Source: Algoriphagus sp. TR-M9 | Lineage (GTDB): Bacteria > Bacteroidota > Bacteroidia > Cytophagales > Cyclobacteriaceae | DNA length: 64,000 nucleotides | Reading direction: 5' to 3' | Assembly: GCF_027594545.1 (NCBI RefSeq) | Contig: NZ_CP115160.1 | Span: 712,501-776,500, forward strand | In this document: positions 7,824 to 16,396 of the stretch, piece by piece | Layout: each line of letters begins with the position of its first letter | Position numbering within the stretch: position 1 is the first letter of the stretch | The notes under the pieces: model-generated | Seen by the model: the letters and a program-made list of their open reading frames with translations, nothing else | Told to the model about the DNA's origin: nothing | Databases searched by the model: none | Translations under genes and position numbers: made by a program

Positions 7824-8645
7824 ATGAATATTTTAGATAAAATCATCGCACAAAAGCATGAGGAAGTTGCTGAAAAAAGCAGCCTAGTCCCAGTCAAACT
7901 GCTTGAGCAAAGCATCTATTTTGAAAGCAAAGTGGTGTCGATGAAGGAATATGTAACTGATCCGGAAAAATCAGGGATTATCTCTGAATTTAAAAGAAAA
8001 TCTCCTTCCAAAGGTTTGATCAACGGGGCCGCCTCGGTAGAAAAAGTAAGTATAGGCTACATGCAGGCGGGGGCTTCGGCTTTGTCTATCCTTACAGATA
8101 CCGATTTCTTTGGCGGTGCCAATGAAGACCTGAAAGCTGCCCGTAAATTCAACTATTGCCCCATTCTTCGGAAGGACTTTGTAGTGGATGAGTACCAGAT
8201 ATTGGAAGCCAAATCCATAGGAGCTGACTGTATTCTATTGATTGCAGCAGCTTTGGAGCCAAAGCGACTGAAAGACTTGGCGGCTTTTGCAAAAAGCTTA
8301 GGATTGGAAGTACTCATGGAAGTACATGATGGAGAGGAGTTGGACCGTAGCATTTGCGCTGACTTGGATCTGGTAGGCGTGAACAACAGAAATCTGAAAA
8401 CCTTCGATGTTTCCCTGGAGACTTCCCTGGAGTTGGTAGATCGAATTCCTTCTGATTTTATAAAGATTTCAGAAAGCGGGATTTCCCAGGTAGAAACTTT
8501 GGTTCAGCTTAGAAAAGCAGGCTTCGATGGGTTTCTGATCGGTGAGAATTTTATGAAGTCAGCAAGACCAGAACAGGCGGCTTACACCTTTATCAAGGAA
8601 TACCGAAAGCTACTGGCTAAGGAAACAGCTCTAGATAAAGCCTGA
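7824..8645 (+). CDS. trpC: Indole-3-glycerol-phosphate synthase
   Basis: 273 residues, a (beta/alpha)8 barrel. ISEFKRKSPSKG gives catalytic Glu55 and Lys57; RKDFVVDEYQI carries the second catalytic lysine, and GVNNRNLKTF and ISESGI form phosphate-binding edges. It closes the ring of carboxyphenylaminodeoxyribulose phosphate. The stop overlaps the trpF start by one base (TGATG), so the two are translationally coupled. It is a separate protein, not the TrpC-TrpF fusion of E. coli. Confidence 0.96.
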   Translation: MNILDKIIAQKHEEVAEKSSLVPVKLLEQSIYFESKVVSMKEYVTDPEKSGIISEFKRKSPSKGLINGAASVEKVSIGYMQAGASALSILTDTDFFGGANEDLKAARKFNYCPILRKDFVVDEYQILEAKSIGADCILLIAAALEPKRLKDLAAFAKSLGLEVLMEVHDGEELDRSICADLDLVGVNNRNLKTFDVSLETSLELVDRIPSDFIKISESGISQVETLVQLRKAGFDGFLIGENFMKSARPEQAAYTFIKEYRKLLAKETALDKA

Positions 8646-9271
8646 TGCTAGTCAAAGTTTGCGGGATGCGGGAGCCGGAGAATATCCGGGATTTGGAAGA
8701 AAAGATCCAGCCAGATTGGATGGGATTGATTTTCTATGCCAAATCGCCGCGCTTCGTGGGGGATGAGAAAGCGCAAGAATTGGCTGAAGTAAATCTTCCA
8801 AAAGTGGGGGTTTTTGTGAACGAAACGCTGGAAAACGTTCTGGTGAAAATTCAATCATTTCAGCTAGCTGCAGTACAACTCCACGGAAATGAAAGCCCTG
8901 CATACGTTCGGGAACTCAAACTGAAAACCGATAAAAAGCTCTGGAAAGTAGTTTCGGTAGGAGATAGCATAGACTGGGAAACATTGAGGGATTATGTGGG
9001 GTTGGTAGATTGTTTTCTGTTTGATACCGCTACCAAAAAACATGGTGGTTCAGGGAAGAAATTCAATTGGGAATTATTAAAAAGTTATCCGTTTAAAGTT
9101 CCATTTATTCTAAGTGGAGGTTTGGATGAAAATTCGGTAGAGGAGTTGCTCCAACTTGAAAAAGAGATACCTCAATTGACGGGAGTAGATTTGAACTCCA
9201 AGTTTGAAGATGCTCCCGGATTAAAAAACATTGAAAAACTGAGGAGTTTTAAGAATAAAATTAGACCATAG
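8645..9271 (+). CDS. trpF: Phosphoribosylanthranilate isomerase
   Basis: 208 residues. It begins MLVKVCGMREPENI; the Cys in KVCGM is the general base. QLHGNESP, LFDTATKKHGGSGKKFNW and LSGGL are the phosphate and substrate loops of TrpF. The start overlaps the trpC stop by one base. It performs the Amadori rearrangement between the TrpD and TrpC steps. Confidence 0.95.
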   Translation: MLVKVCGMREPENIRDLEEKIQPDWMGLIFYAKSPRFVGDEKAQELAEVNLPKVGVFVNETLENVLVKIQSFQLAAVQLHGNESPAYVRELKLKTDKKLWKVVSVGDSIDWETLRDYVGLVDCFLFDTATKKHGGSGKKFNWELLKSYPFKVPFILSGGLDENSVEELLQLEKEIPQLTGVDLNSKFEDAPGLKNIEKLRSFKNKIRP

Positions 9272-9314
9272 TTGAGAGTCCATAGTCCATGGTCTATCAA
9301 CTACCAACTATAGC
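9266..9314. repeat. Stuttering inverted repeat between trpF and trpB
   Basis: The short gap is made of repeated words: CATAGTTGAGAGTCCATAG and CCATGGTC, then CTATCAACTACCAACTATAG. The outer parts (ATAGTTG and CAACTAT) are inverted, giving an imperfect hairpin. The left end includes the trpF stop codon. It is the same style of element as those at 10510, 13811, 15311 and 27852 but with different words. Confidence 0.55.
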
Positions 9315-9317
9315 ATT

Positions 9318-10496
9318 ATGATCAAAGTAGATGAGAAGGGTTTTTACGGCAAATTTGGTGGAGCTTACATTCCGGAGATGCTGCATCCCAATGTCGAGGA
9401 ACTGAGAGAGAACTATGAGTCCATTTTGGCTTCTAAGGAGTTTCAGGATGAGTTCAGAAGCTTGCTCAAAGACTATGTAGGTAGGCCAACGCCCTTGTAT
9501 TTTGCTTCTAGACTTTCTGAAAAGTACGGTGCAAAAATCTATCTAAAGAGAGAAGACCTTTGTCATACCGGAGCGCATAAAGTGAACAATACCATCGGTC
9601 AGATTATCCTGGCCAAAAAGCTGGGAAAGAAGCGAATTATCGCCGAAACAGGCGCGGGACAGCACGGAGTGGCCACTGCGACGGTTTGTGCACTGATGGG
9701 GATGGAGTGCACTGTGTATATGGGAGAGGTTGACATAGCCCGTCAGCGCCCGAATGTAGAGCGGATGAAGATTCTGGGCGCAGAGGTGGTTCCGGCCACT
9801 TCCGGCTCCAAAACCCTAAAAGATGCAACTAACGAGGCCATGCGTGCCTGGATCAATAACCCAGTGGACACACATTATATCATAGGTTCGGTGGTAGGTC
9901 CACATCCTTACCCGGAAATGGTAGCGAGATTTCAGTCCGTGATTTCCGAAGAAATGAAATGGCAACTGAAAGCAAAAGAAGGGAGAGAAAATCCCGATAT
10001 CGTGATTGCCTGCGTAGGAGGTGGATCGAATGCCGCTGGGGCTTTTTATCATTATTACAATACTCCTGATGTTCGGTTGGTGGCAGCAGAAGCTGGTGGA
10101 TTGGGCGTGAATTCCGGGAAAACTGCGGCGACTACAGCCAAGGGTATACCTGGGATATTGCATGGCTCAAAGACCATTCTGATGCAAACCGAAGATGGAC
10201 AAGTGGTGGAGCCACATTCTATATCCGCAGGTTTGGATTATCCAGGAATAGGACCTGTTCACGCGCATTTATTTGATGTGGGAAGAGGAGAGTTTGTGGC
10301 TGTGGATGATAAAGATGCGATGGCAGCCGGAGTAGAGTTGAGTAAGTTGGAGGGAATTATTCCGGCCATAGAATCAGCGCATGCGCTTTATGCTTTGAAC
10401 CTGATCGAATATTCCAAAGATGATGTGATTGTCGTGAATCTCTCAGGGAGAGGAGACAAGGATCTTGAAACGTATATTAAATGGGGAAAGTACTGA
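9318..10496 (+). CDS. trpB: Tryptophan synthase beta chain
   Basis: 392 residues. The PLP lysine is Lys88 in HKVNNTIGQ, and GGGSNAAG (about 234-241) binds the cofactor phosphate. [10 protein letters not shown] and [10 protein letters not shown] are typical of TrpB1. It joins indole from TrpA to serine. The start [20 protein letters not shown] is the usual family start. A 325-bp gap occupied by a repeat element separates it from trpA, an unusually large break for this pair. Confidence 0.97.
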   Translation: MIKVDEKGFYGKFGGAYIPEMLHPNVEELRENYESILASKEFQDEFRSLLKDYVGRPTPLYFASRLSEKYGAKIYLKREDLCHTGAHKVNNTIGQIILAKKLGKKRIIAETGAGQHGVATATVCALMGMECTVYMGEVDIARQRPNVERMKILGAEVVPATSGSKTLKDATNEAMRAWINNPVDTHYIIGSVVGPHPYPEMVARFQSVISEEMKWQLKAKEGRENPDIVIACVGGGSNAAGAFYHYYNTPDVRLVAAEAGGLGVNSGKTAATTAKGIPGILHGSKTILMQTEDGQVVEPHSISAGLDYPGIGPVHAHLFDVGRGEFVAVDDKDAMAAGVELSKLEGIIPAIESAHALYALNLIEYSKDDVIVVNLSGRGDKDLETYIKWGKY

Positions 10497-10509
10497 TTGA
10501 TGATTTTGG

Positions 10510-10813
10510 AATTACGATTTACGAGTTTGTTTTGAACCTCCATGGTAATTGTAGAAATCATGCTTTTCCTAATAAAAAATGAAAGAGAATGCATAAGGTT
10601 GAAGGCAGAATAGTGAAGTAATCTAACTTCTGTGTATAATTTGGCTTTTGAACCCTGAAGTGGTTCAACAAATAATTACCATGTATGCAACCCATGAAAA
10701 GTATAAATAGTTACTCCAACCCTGAAGGAGTTGAGCCATAATCGAATTACGCTAAGACTTGGCAAAAATGTTAAACTCTAAAGAAAGCCTCGTAAATCGT
10801 ACTTCGTAAATCG
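10510..10813. repeat. Intergenic element with inverted arms (CTCGTAAATCG family), copy 1
   Basis: Left arm AATTACGATTTACGAG (10510-10525) is inverted relative to right arm CTCGTAAATCGTA plus CTTCGTAAATCG (10789-10813). Inside are two REP-like hairpins, TTGAACC...GGTTCAA near 10657-10672 and CAACCCTGAAGGAGTTG near 10718-10734. It fills the gap between trpB and trpA and codes for nothing that I can see. A shorter relative is at 15311-15454, sharing arms, the TGAACCTC word and ACGCTAA. Confidence 0.7.
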
Positions 10814-10821
10814 CAAATACA

Positions 10822-11595
10822 ATGAACCGAATACATACATTATTTAAAGAGAAGGGCGATCGCGTACTTTCCATTTACTTTACTGCAGGGTTTCCAAAGC
10901 TGGAAAACACCATGGAAATCATGGAAGCGATCCAAGCTGGAGGTGCTGATATAATTGAAATAGGAGTTCCCTATTCAGACCCGGTTGCAGATGGGCCGAC
11001 CATTCAGGACAGCAATATGATCGCACTGGAGAATGGGATTTCTCTGAAAAAGATCTTTGAGCAACTGAAAGGCTTTCGTGCCAAAATTCATATTCCAGTG
11101 GTTTTGATGGGTTATCTCAACCCGATCATGCAGTATGGGATGGAGGAATTTTGTAAGAAATGCAAAGAAGTGGGCGTGGACGGTCTGATACTTCCGGACC
11201 TTCCCATGCAGCAATTTATCGATGACTATAAGGAGCTTTTTGAGCAGTATGGCTTGGTGAATACCTTCTTGATTTCCCCCCAAACTTCCGAAAAGCGGAT
11301 CCGGGAGATCGATGAAAATACCAATGGCTTTATCTACATGGTTTCCTCACATAGTATTACTGGGGCTAAGGCAGGAATTTCTGAAGAACAGATTGCTTAC
11401 TTCGAACGAGTGAAAGCAATGAACCTGAAGAACCCTAGATTGATAGGTTTTGGGATTTCCGATGCAGAGACCTTTTCCAAAGCTTCAGAATACAGCAATG
11501 GAGCCATTATAGGTTCTGCTTTTATTAAGACCGTCAAAGACTCTAAAAATTTGAGTGAGGATATTCAGAGCTACATTCAATCGGTGATCAATTGA
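10822..11595 (+). CDS. trpA: Tryptophan synthase alpha chain
   Basis: 257 residues. Catalytic Glu46 (IEIGVPYSDP) and Asp57 (ADGPTIQ) are present; GYLNPIMQYG, LPDLPMQ and GFGISD are family motifs. It cleaves indole-3-glycerol phosphate and channels indole to TrpB. Although separated from trpB by a repeat element, no terminator is seen in the gap, so it is probably still in the operon. Confidence 0.96.
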   Translation: MNRIHTLFKEKGDRVLSIYFTAGFPKLENTMEIMEAIQAGGADIIEIGVPYSDPVADGPTIQDSNMIALENGISLKKIFEQLKGFRAKIHIPVVLMGYLNPIMQYGMEEFCKKCKEVGVDGLILPDLPMQQFIDDYKELFEQYGLVNTFLISPQTSEKRIREIDENTNGFIYMVSSHSITGAKAGISEEQIAYFERVKAMNLKNPRLIGFGISDAETFSKASEYSNGAIIGSAFIKTVKDSKNLSEDIQSYIQSVIN

Positions 11596-11667
11596 TAAAT
11601 TGTAAGATTGTAAAATGCCATTCTTGTACACCTAAGTTCAAAATTCAATTCAAAAACTTACGATGAC

Positions 11668-11696
11668 CTCGTAAATCGTATTTCATAATTCGTAAA
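11668..11696. repeat. Half copy of the CTCGTAAATCG element
   Basis: CTCGTAAATCGTATTTCATAATTCGTAAA lies between trpA and the DAHP synthase gene and matches the right arm of the elements at 10510 and 15311, with changes in the second word. No matching left arm is seen, so it is a partial or decayed copy. Confidence 0.55.
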
Positions 11697-11701
11697 GCAC
11701 C

Positions 11702-12721
11702 ATGATTATTCAGCTTCAGCCCGATATTTCCGAAAGCCAAAAAGATAAATTGATCCAAGAGGTCAACGGAATCGGCTATAAAACCACAGAAGTAAAAACC
11801 CAGTTGGGTGACTATCTGATCGGAATAGGGAAAAAGGATTTTGATATCCGAAAAATCGGCCAAATGGACGGTATTCTTGATATCCATATTGTTTCTGATG
11901 AGTACAAACTGGTTTCCAAAAAATGGAAGGCAAAGCCGACTTCTGTGGATTTGGGAGATAATATTTTTATCAAAGACGGAGAGATGGCCGTGATCACGGG
12001 GCCTTGCTCCATAGAGTCGGAGGAGCAAATCCGCGCAGTTGTGGCGCATTGTATTGAAAATGACATCAAGATGATGAGAGGGGGAGTTTTCAAGCCAAGA
12101 AGTAGCCCTTATGCCTTTAGAGGCTTGGGATTGGAAGGTTTGAAATTATGGCATGAAATCGCCAGCGAAGCAGGGATCAAGATCGTGACCGAAGTGATGC
12201 AGACTTCCCAGATCGAAGAGATGTATCCTTACGTGGATGTGTATCAGGTTGGCGCGAGGAATTCGCAGAACTTCAACTTGCTTGATGAATTAGGGAAAGT
12301 AGATAAAGCCGTCATGATCAAGCGTGGGATATCAGGAACGATTGAAGAGCTTTTGCAGTCTGCCGAGTATGTCTTTTCCGGAGGAAATGAAAAGTTAATT
12401 CTCTGTGAAAGAGGAATCAGAACCTACGAGCGAGCTTCGAGAAATACCCTGGATCTAAATGCGATACCGATTTTGAAAGCAAAATCTCATTTACCGGTCA
12501 TCGTGGATCCTTCGCATGGGATCGGAATCCGTGCTTATGTGCCGCAAATGGCCTTGGCAGGGGTGATGTCCGGTGCAGATGGAATCATCTATGAATCCCA
12601 TGAGGTTCCTGAAAAAGCTTATTCCGATGGTCAGCAAACCTTGGATTTTGCCCAAAGCGCAAGGCTTGCAGCTTGGATCAGGGAGAGTTTCGCAATGCGA
12701 AAAGGATTTGATTTGTTGTAA
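11702..12721 (+). CDS. aroF: 3-deoxy-7-phosphoheptulonate (DAHP) synthase
   Basis: 339 residues, the class I-beta layout of Thermotoga DAHP synthase. A ferredoxin-like/ACT-like regulatory domain (about 1-70) is followed by a catalytic barrel with GPCSIESEEQI, MRGGVFKPRSSPYAFRGLG, ARNSQNFNLL and VDPSHGIG. It condenses phosphoenolpyruvate and erythrose 4-phosphate, the first shikimate-pathway step. The N-terminal domain suggests feedback control by an aromatic amino acid. As the last gene of the trp unit it should share trp attenuation. Confidence 0.93.
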   Translation: MIIQLQPDISESQKDKLIQEVNGIGYKTTEVKTQLGDYLIGIGKKDFDIRKIGQMDGILDIHIVSDEYKLVSKKWKAKPTSVDLGDNIFIKDGEMAVITGPCSIESEEQIRAVVAHCIENDIKMMRGGVFKPRSSPYAFRGLGLEGLKLWHEIASEAGIKIVTEVMQTSQIEEMYPYVDVYQVGARNSQNFNLLDELGKVDKAVMIKRGISGTIEELLQSAEYVFSGGNEKLILCERGIRTYERASRNTLDLNAIPILKAKSHLPVIVDPSHGIGIRAYVPQMALAGVMSGADGIIYESHEVPEKAYSDGQQTLDFAQSARLAAWIRESFAMRKGFDLL

Positions 12722-12853
12722 AGTATTGATTTCTAGAATTACCTGTTTAAATTAGAGCCATGAATCCGACACCAAGAACTTTCGTACATCATTCTTATTA
12801 CCATTCTCAATGAAGGGATAGGATGACTATGAATTTTTGGTAAAAAATAATAG

Positions 12854-12886
12854 AGGCCTATTCCTTCCGGGAGTAGGCCTTTTTTG
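12854..12886 (+). terminator. Terminator of the trp operon
   Basis: AGGCCTA (12854-12860) pairs with TAGGCCT (12874-12880) and is followed by TTTTTT. It is about 130 bp after the DAHP synthase stop, with no gene between, so it probably ends the trp transcript. Confidence 0.8.
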
Positions 12887-12894
12887 ATTTCCAG

Positions 12895-12978
12895 CGTCAT
12901 TGCGAGTGACGAAGGAGCGAAGCAATCTCGTCTACACAAAAAAGACTGCCACGCCTCGTCCCTCGGCTCGCAGTGACG
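12895..12978. repeat. Palindromic repeat CGTCATTGCGAG...CTCGCAGTGACG
   Basis: Terminal inverted arms CGTCATTGCGAG (12895-12906) and CTCGCAGTGACG (12967-12978) enclose AGCGAAGCAATCTCG and GACTGCCACGCC. This wording resembles a repeat seen in many unrelated bacterial genomes. It is visibly richer in GC than its surroundings. It lies between the trp terminator and phhA. Confidence 0.75.
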
Positions 12979-13021
12979 GAAAAAGAAGAATATTAAAAAG
13001 AACAGAATATACCCAAATACC

Positions 13022-13807
13022 ATGAACACAAACACAAAACAAAAAGAATGGGTCTTCAGTGACCAACGATTGCAAAAGCTGAGGCAGGAGTACGATGCAT
13101 ATACTTCAGAGGACTTTAAAGTTTGGAAGATCCTTTTTGAAAGACAGATGCCAAACTTACCAAAGGCTGCCTCCAAAGCGTACCTTGATGGTGTGGAGAT
13201 CGTTGGATTCACAGCAGATCGAATTGCCAACTTTGAGGATTTGAATCAGATTTTAGCAAAAACTACGGGCTGGGAAGTTCAGGTGGTTCCTGGCTTGATT
13301 GACGATGACTTGTTTTTTGGACTGCTGAACAACAGGCGATTCCCATCATCCACTTGGCTAAGGAAAATGGAGCAGTTGGACTACCTAGAGGAGCCGGATA
13401 TGTTTCACGATGCATTTGCCCATATGCCTATGCTGACCAACCAGCCTTATGTGGACTTCTTGGAGAAACTTTCTGGAATTGCTCTGAAACATATCAATAA
13501 TCCATGGGCGATTCAGTTGTTGAGTAGGATTTATTGGTTTACCATCGAGTTTGGGCTGATAAAAGAGGATGGAGAGCTAAAAATATACGGTGCAGGTATC
13601 CTAAGTTCGGCAGGAGAGACTAAATTCAGCCTTTCAAATGAACCGAAGCATATTGATTATGATGTTCGAAGGATTTTGAACCAGGAATACTGGAAGGATC
13701 GCTTTCAGGATAAATACTTTGTGATCGAAAATTACAAGCAACTTTACGAGTCACTTCCGGAGATTGAGTCAGTGCTGGAGGAGATGCTTTTAGAGAAAAG
13801 ACAATAG
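13022..13807 (+). CDS. phhA: Phenylalanine 4-monooxygenase
   Basis: 261 residues, the bacterial single-domain size. Iron ligands His129 and His134 (EPDMFHDAFAHMP) and Glu176 (YWFTIEFGL) are all in place. The enzyme makes tyrosine from phenylalanine using tetrahydropterin. No pterin-recycling gene is adjacent. It follows the aromatic biosynthesis operon but is separated from it by a terminator and a repeat, so it probably has its own promoter. Confidence 0.93.
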   Translation: MNTNTKQKEWVFSDQRLQKLRQEYDAYTSEDFKVWKILFERQMPNLPKAASKAYLDGVEIVGFTADRIANFEDLNQILAKTTGWEVQVVPGLIDDDLFFGLLNNRRFPSSTWLRKMEQLDYLEEPDMFHDAFAHMPMLTNQPYVDFLEKLSGIALKHINNPWAIQLLSRIYWFTIEFGLIKEDGELKIYGAGILSSAGETKFSLSNEPKHIDYDVRRILNQEYWKDRFQDKYFVIENYKQLYESLPEIESVLEEMLLEKRQ

Positions 13808-13810
13808 ACA

Positions 13811-13871
13811 TTAGACGCTAGACATAAGAAAAGAGACTACCAGTCTTGCATCTTGTGTCTAGCATCTTGAA
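13811..13871. repeat. Stuttering inverted repeat between phhA and hisH
   Basis: TTAGACGCTAGACATAAGA (13811-13829) is the imperfect inverse of TCTTGTGTCTAGCATCTTGAA (13851-13871); AGACT/AGTCT form an inner stem. Read as RNA it is a long hairpin just before hisH. Same architecture as the element at 27852 but with its own words. Confidence 0.6.
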
Positions 13872-13879
13872 TCTTAAAA

Positions 13880-14479
13880 ATGAAAATAGCAGTCATAAAA
13901 TATAACTCAGGCAATGTGCAGTCGGTGCTTTACGCTTTGGAGCGATTAGGTGTAGATGCAGAACTCACGGATGATCCTGAGGTAATCCGAGCAGCAGACA
14001 AAGTGGTTTTCCCCGGACAAGGCGAAGCAAGTACTGCAATGAGGTATCTGAAGGAGCGAAAGCTAGATGGGCTGATCAAAGACTTGAAGCAACCGTTCTT
14101 GGGAGTTTGTCTGGGTTTGCAGTTGCTTTGTGAGCATTCTGAGGAAAACGACACGCAGTGTTTGGGGATTTTTCCTGTGAAAGTAAAACGCTTTGTTCCT
14201 GAAAATTCTCAGGAATTTAAAGTACCGCATGTAGGCTGGAATGAGTTGGAGAATCTAGCCGACAATCCATTGTTGAAAGATTTACCAGCCAACCCTTTCG
14301 TGTATTACGTGCATAGCTTTTATGCGGAATTGAGTGATTTCACCATCGCTCAAACGCATTACATCCATGATTTCTCAGGCATTCTCCATCGGGATAACTA
14401 CTATGCGATTCAGGCTCACCCGGAGAAAAGTGGCTTGGTGGGAGAGAAGTTGTTGGAGAACTTTCTTTCTCTTAAATAA
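13880..14479 (+). CDS. hisH: Imidazole glycerol phosphate synthase, glutaminase subunit
   Basis: 199 residues, class I glutamine amidotransferase. The nucleophile is Cys77 in GVCLGLQLLCE, the His-Glu dyad is in QAHPEKSG, and PGQGEAS (45-51) forms the oxyanion region. It supplies ammonia to HisF. It starts 10 bp after a hairpin repeat. The his genes in this window are hisH, hisA, hisF and hisIE; hisG, D, C and B must lie elsewhere. Confidence 0.95.
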   Translation: MKIAVIKYNSGNVQSVLYALERLGVDAELTDDPEVIRAADKVVFPGQGEASTAMRYLKERKLDGLIKDLKQPFLGVCLGLQLLCEHSEENDTQCLGIFPVKVKRFVPENSQEFKVPHVGWNELENLADNPLLKDLPANPFVYYVHSFYAELSDFTIAQTHYIHDFSGILHRDNYYAIQAHPEKSGLVGEKLLENFLSLK

Positions 14480-14584
14480 ATCCCTCTCGCCCTCCGCCGC
14501 GGCGGAGGGAGTTTGTTCAATTATAACTCAAACCTTAAATAATGAAGTCTTGATTTTTGGATCTTGCTTCTAATATCTCAAAAA

Positions 14585-15301
14585 ATGCAAATCATCCCAG
14601 CAATCGACCTCATCGGAGGGAAATGTGTCCGACTTAGTCAGGGCGATTACAGCAGCAAAAAAGAATACCACGATGACCCCTTGGAAATGGCCAAGCGCTT
14701 TGAAGGTGCAGGAATTCAACGACTGCATCTGGTGGATTTGGATGGAGCCAAAGCCAAGAAAATCATAAACGCAGATGTGCTTCAGCGAATCAGTTCGGGA
14801 ACGAGTTTGCAGGTTGACTTTGGTGGAGGAATCCAGGCGGATAAAGAAATAGAAAAAGCTTTTGAATTAGGAGCAAAGCAAGTGACTGGAGGTAGTATTG
14901 CCGTCAAGAATGCTGAGTTATTTCAATCCTGGATCAAGAGATATGGATCCGAGATGATCATCTTAGGAGCTGATGCCAAGAATAGGAAAATTGCTGTTGG
15001 AGGCTGGGAAGAGACTACTGCTGTGGATTTGATTCCATTTATCAAGGATTATGTAGCACTGGGAATCAGTTATGTGATCTGCACAGACGTAGCCAAAGAC
15101 GGTTTGCTCCAGGGACCTTCTACAGATTTATACAAAGAAATCTTGGAAGAAATCCCGGGCATTAAACTCATCGCAAGTGGAGGGGTATCCTCTGTGAAAG
15201 ATTTGGAAGAATTGGAGAAAATCGGGGTCTATGGGACGATAGTGGGGAAGGCGTATTATGAGGGGAGAGTGACGCTGGAGGAATTGGCAGCGTTTGTTTG
15301 A
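14585..15301 (+). CDS. hisA: ProFAR isomerase (phosphoribosyl-formimino-AICAR-P isomerase)
   Basis: 238 residues from ATG 14585 (MQIIPAIDLIGGKCVRLSQGDY, the canonical HisA start with Asp8 as acid/base); an upstream in-frame ATG at 14564 would add seven atypical residues. VDFGGGIQ, the second aspartate in CTDVAKDGLL and ASGGVSS mark the half-barrel repeats. It performs the fourth histidine-pathway step. The gap to hisF holds a repeat element. Confidence 0.95.
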   Translation: MQIIPAIDLIGGKCVRLSQGDYSSKKEYHDDPLEMAKRFEGAGIQRLHLVDLDGAKAKKIINADVLQRISSGTSLQVDFGGGIQADKEIEKAFELGAKQVTGGSIAVKNAELFQSWIKRYGSEMIILGADAKNRKIAVGGWEETTAVDLIPFIKDYVALGISYVICTDVAKDGLLQGPSTDLYKEILEEIPGIKLIASGGVSSVKDLEELEKIGVYGTIVGKAYYEGRVTLEELAAFV

Positions 15302-15310
15302 TTTACCAGT

Positions 15311-15454
15311 GCATTTACGAATTACGATTTTTGATTTACGAGATTGAACTGAACCTCAATCGACAATCTTTAAACTTTTATACTGTTCAAAGATTAAGGT
15401 TATAAAATGACGCTAAACACTATCAGAAATCTCGTAAATCGTACTTCGTAAATC
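15311..15454. repeat. Intergenic element with inverted arms (CTCGTAAATCG family), copy 2
   Basis: Left arm around ATTACGATTTTTGATTTACGAG (15321-15342) and right arm CTCGTAAATCGTACTTCGTAAATC (15431-15454) are inverted. The interior shares CTGAACCTC and ACGCTAA with the copy at 10510 but is about half as long. It sits between hisA and hisF. Confidence 0.68.
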
Positions 15455-15509
15455 TTAATTTAGAATGATGAATGTTGAATAATGAAGTGTCTAAAGTTGA
15501 ATTCATATA

Positions 15510-16265
15510 ATGCTTACTAAACGAATAATCCCTTGTCTTGATATCAAAGAAGGTCGAACTGTCAAAGGAGTGAACTTTGTGGAACTTCGGGATGCAGGAG
15601 ACCCGGTGGAGTTGGCGAAGATCTACTCTGACGAGGGAGCAGATGAACTCGTGTTTTTGGATATTACGGCTACTGTTGACAAGCGAAAGACCTTGGCAGA
15701 GTTGGTGACCAAAGTGGCAAAGGCGATCAACATTCCATTTACAGTAGGTGGAGGAATTTCCACTGTGGAAGATGTGAAAGTGCTCTTGAATGCAGGAGCA
15801 GATAAGATTTCCATTAATTCATCTGCTGTGAAAAATCCGCAGATCATCAATGAAATGGCGTCAGAATTCGGTTCCCAATGTATAGTAGTGGCGATTGACA
15901 CTAGAAATATGGATGGGATAGACTTTGTACATACGCATGGAGGAAGGAAGCCGACTTTGCTGAAAACTCAGGAATGGGCTCAAGAGGTTTGCGATAGAGG
16001 TGCCGGAGAGATTTTATTGACTTCTATGGATCACGATGGTACCAAGGCAGGCTTCTCCAATGAACTGTTGGCAGAGATATCATCTGCGCTTTCCATTCCT
16101 GTTATTGCATCCGGTGGTGCCGGTACAATGGCACATTTCAAAGATGTGTTTACCTTTGGCAAAGCAGATGCTGCTTTGGCGGCAAGTATTTTCCACTTTA
16201 AAGAAATTGGGATTCCTGAGTTGAAAAGTTATCTCGCAGGTGCAGCAATCAGTATAAGAAAATAA
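15510..16265 (+). CDS. hisF: Imidazole glycerol phosphate synthase, cyclase subunit
   Basis: 251 residues. RIIPCLDI with Asp11 and VAIDTRN (about residue 130) supply the two catalytic aspartates; FTVGGGIS and IASGGAG are the phosphate loops. With HisH it makes imidazole glycerol phosphate and AICAR. It is homologous to hisA upstream, as usual. Confidence 0.96.
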   Translation: MLTKRIIPCLDIKEGRTVKGVNFVELRDAGDPVELAKIYSDEGADELVFLDITATVDKRKTLAELVTKVAKAINIPFTVGGGISTVEDVKVLLNAGADKISINSSAVKNPQIINEMASEFGSQCIVVAIDTRNMDGIDFVHTHGGRKPTLLKTQEWAQEVCDRGAGEILLTSMDHDGTKAGFSNELLAEISSALSIPVIASGGAGTMAHFKDVFTFGKADAALAASIFHFKEIGIPELKSYLAGAAISIRK

Positions 16266-16271
16266 AGGAAT

Positions 16272-16393
16272 AACCTTTGAGGTCTTCCAGACCTCAAAGG
16301 TTTTAACCAAATAAACCTTCGGGGTTGTAAAAAACCAAAAGGTTAAGAAAACAAGGGGACAAAACCTTCGGGGTTTTGGAAACCCCAAAGGTT
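16272..16393. repeat. Tandem AACCTT/AAGGTT palindromes before hisIE
   Basis: Three related inverted repeats in a row: 16272-16302 (AACCTTTGAGGTC against GACCTCAAAGGTT, perfect), a degenerate one around 16314-16343, and 16362-16393 (AACCTTCGGGGTT against AACCCCAAAGGTT). The last ends 3 bp before the hisIE ATG, so it would form a hairpin against the start codon. The family is a Bacteroidota-type intergenic palindrome. Confidence 0.7.
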
Positions 16394-16396
16394 AGA

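Noticed and set aside
12739..13230. A 163-codon minus-strand frame across the phhA start
   Set aside because: It is made of the CGTCATTGCGAG repeat and antisense phhA, with no domain signal.
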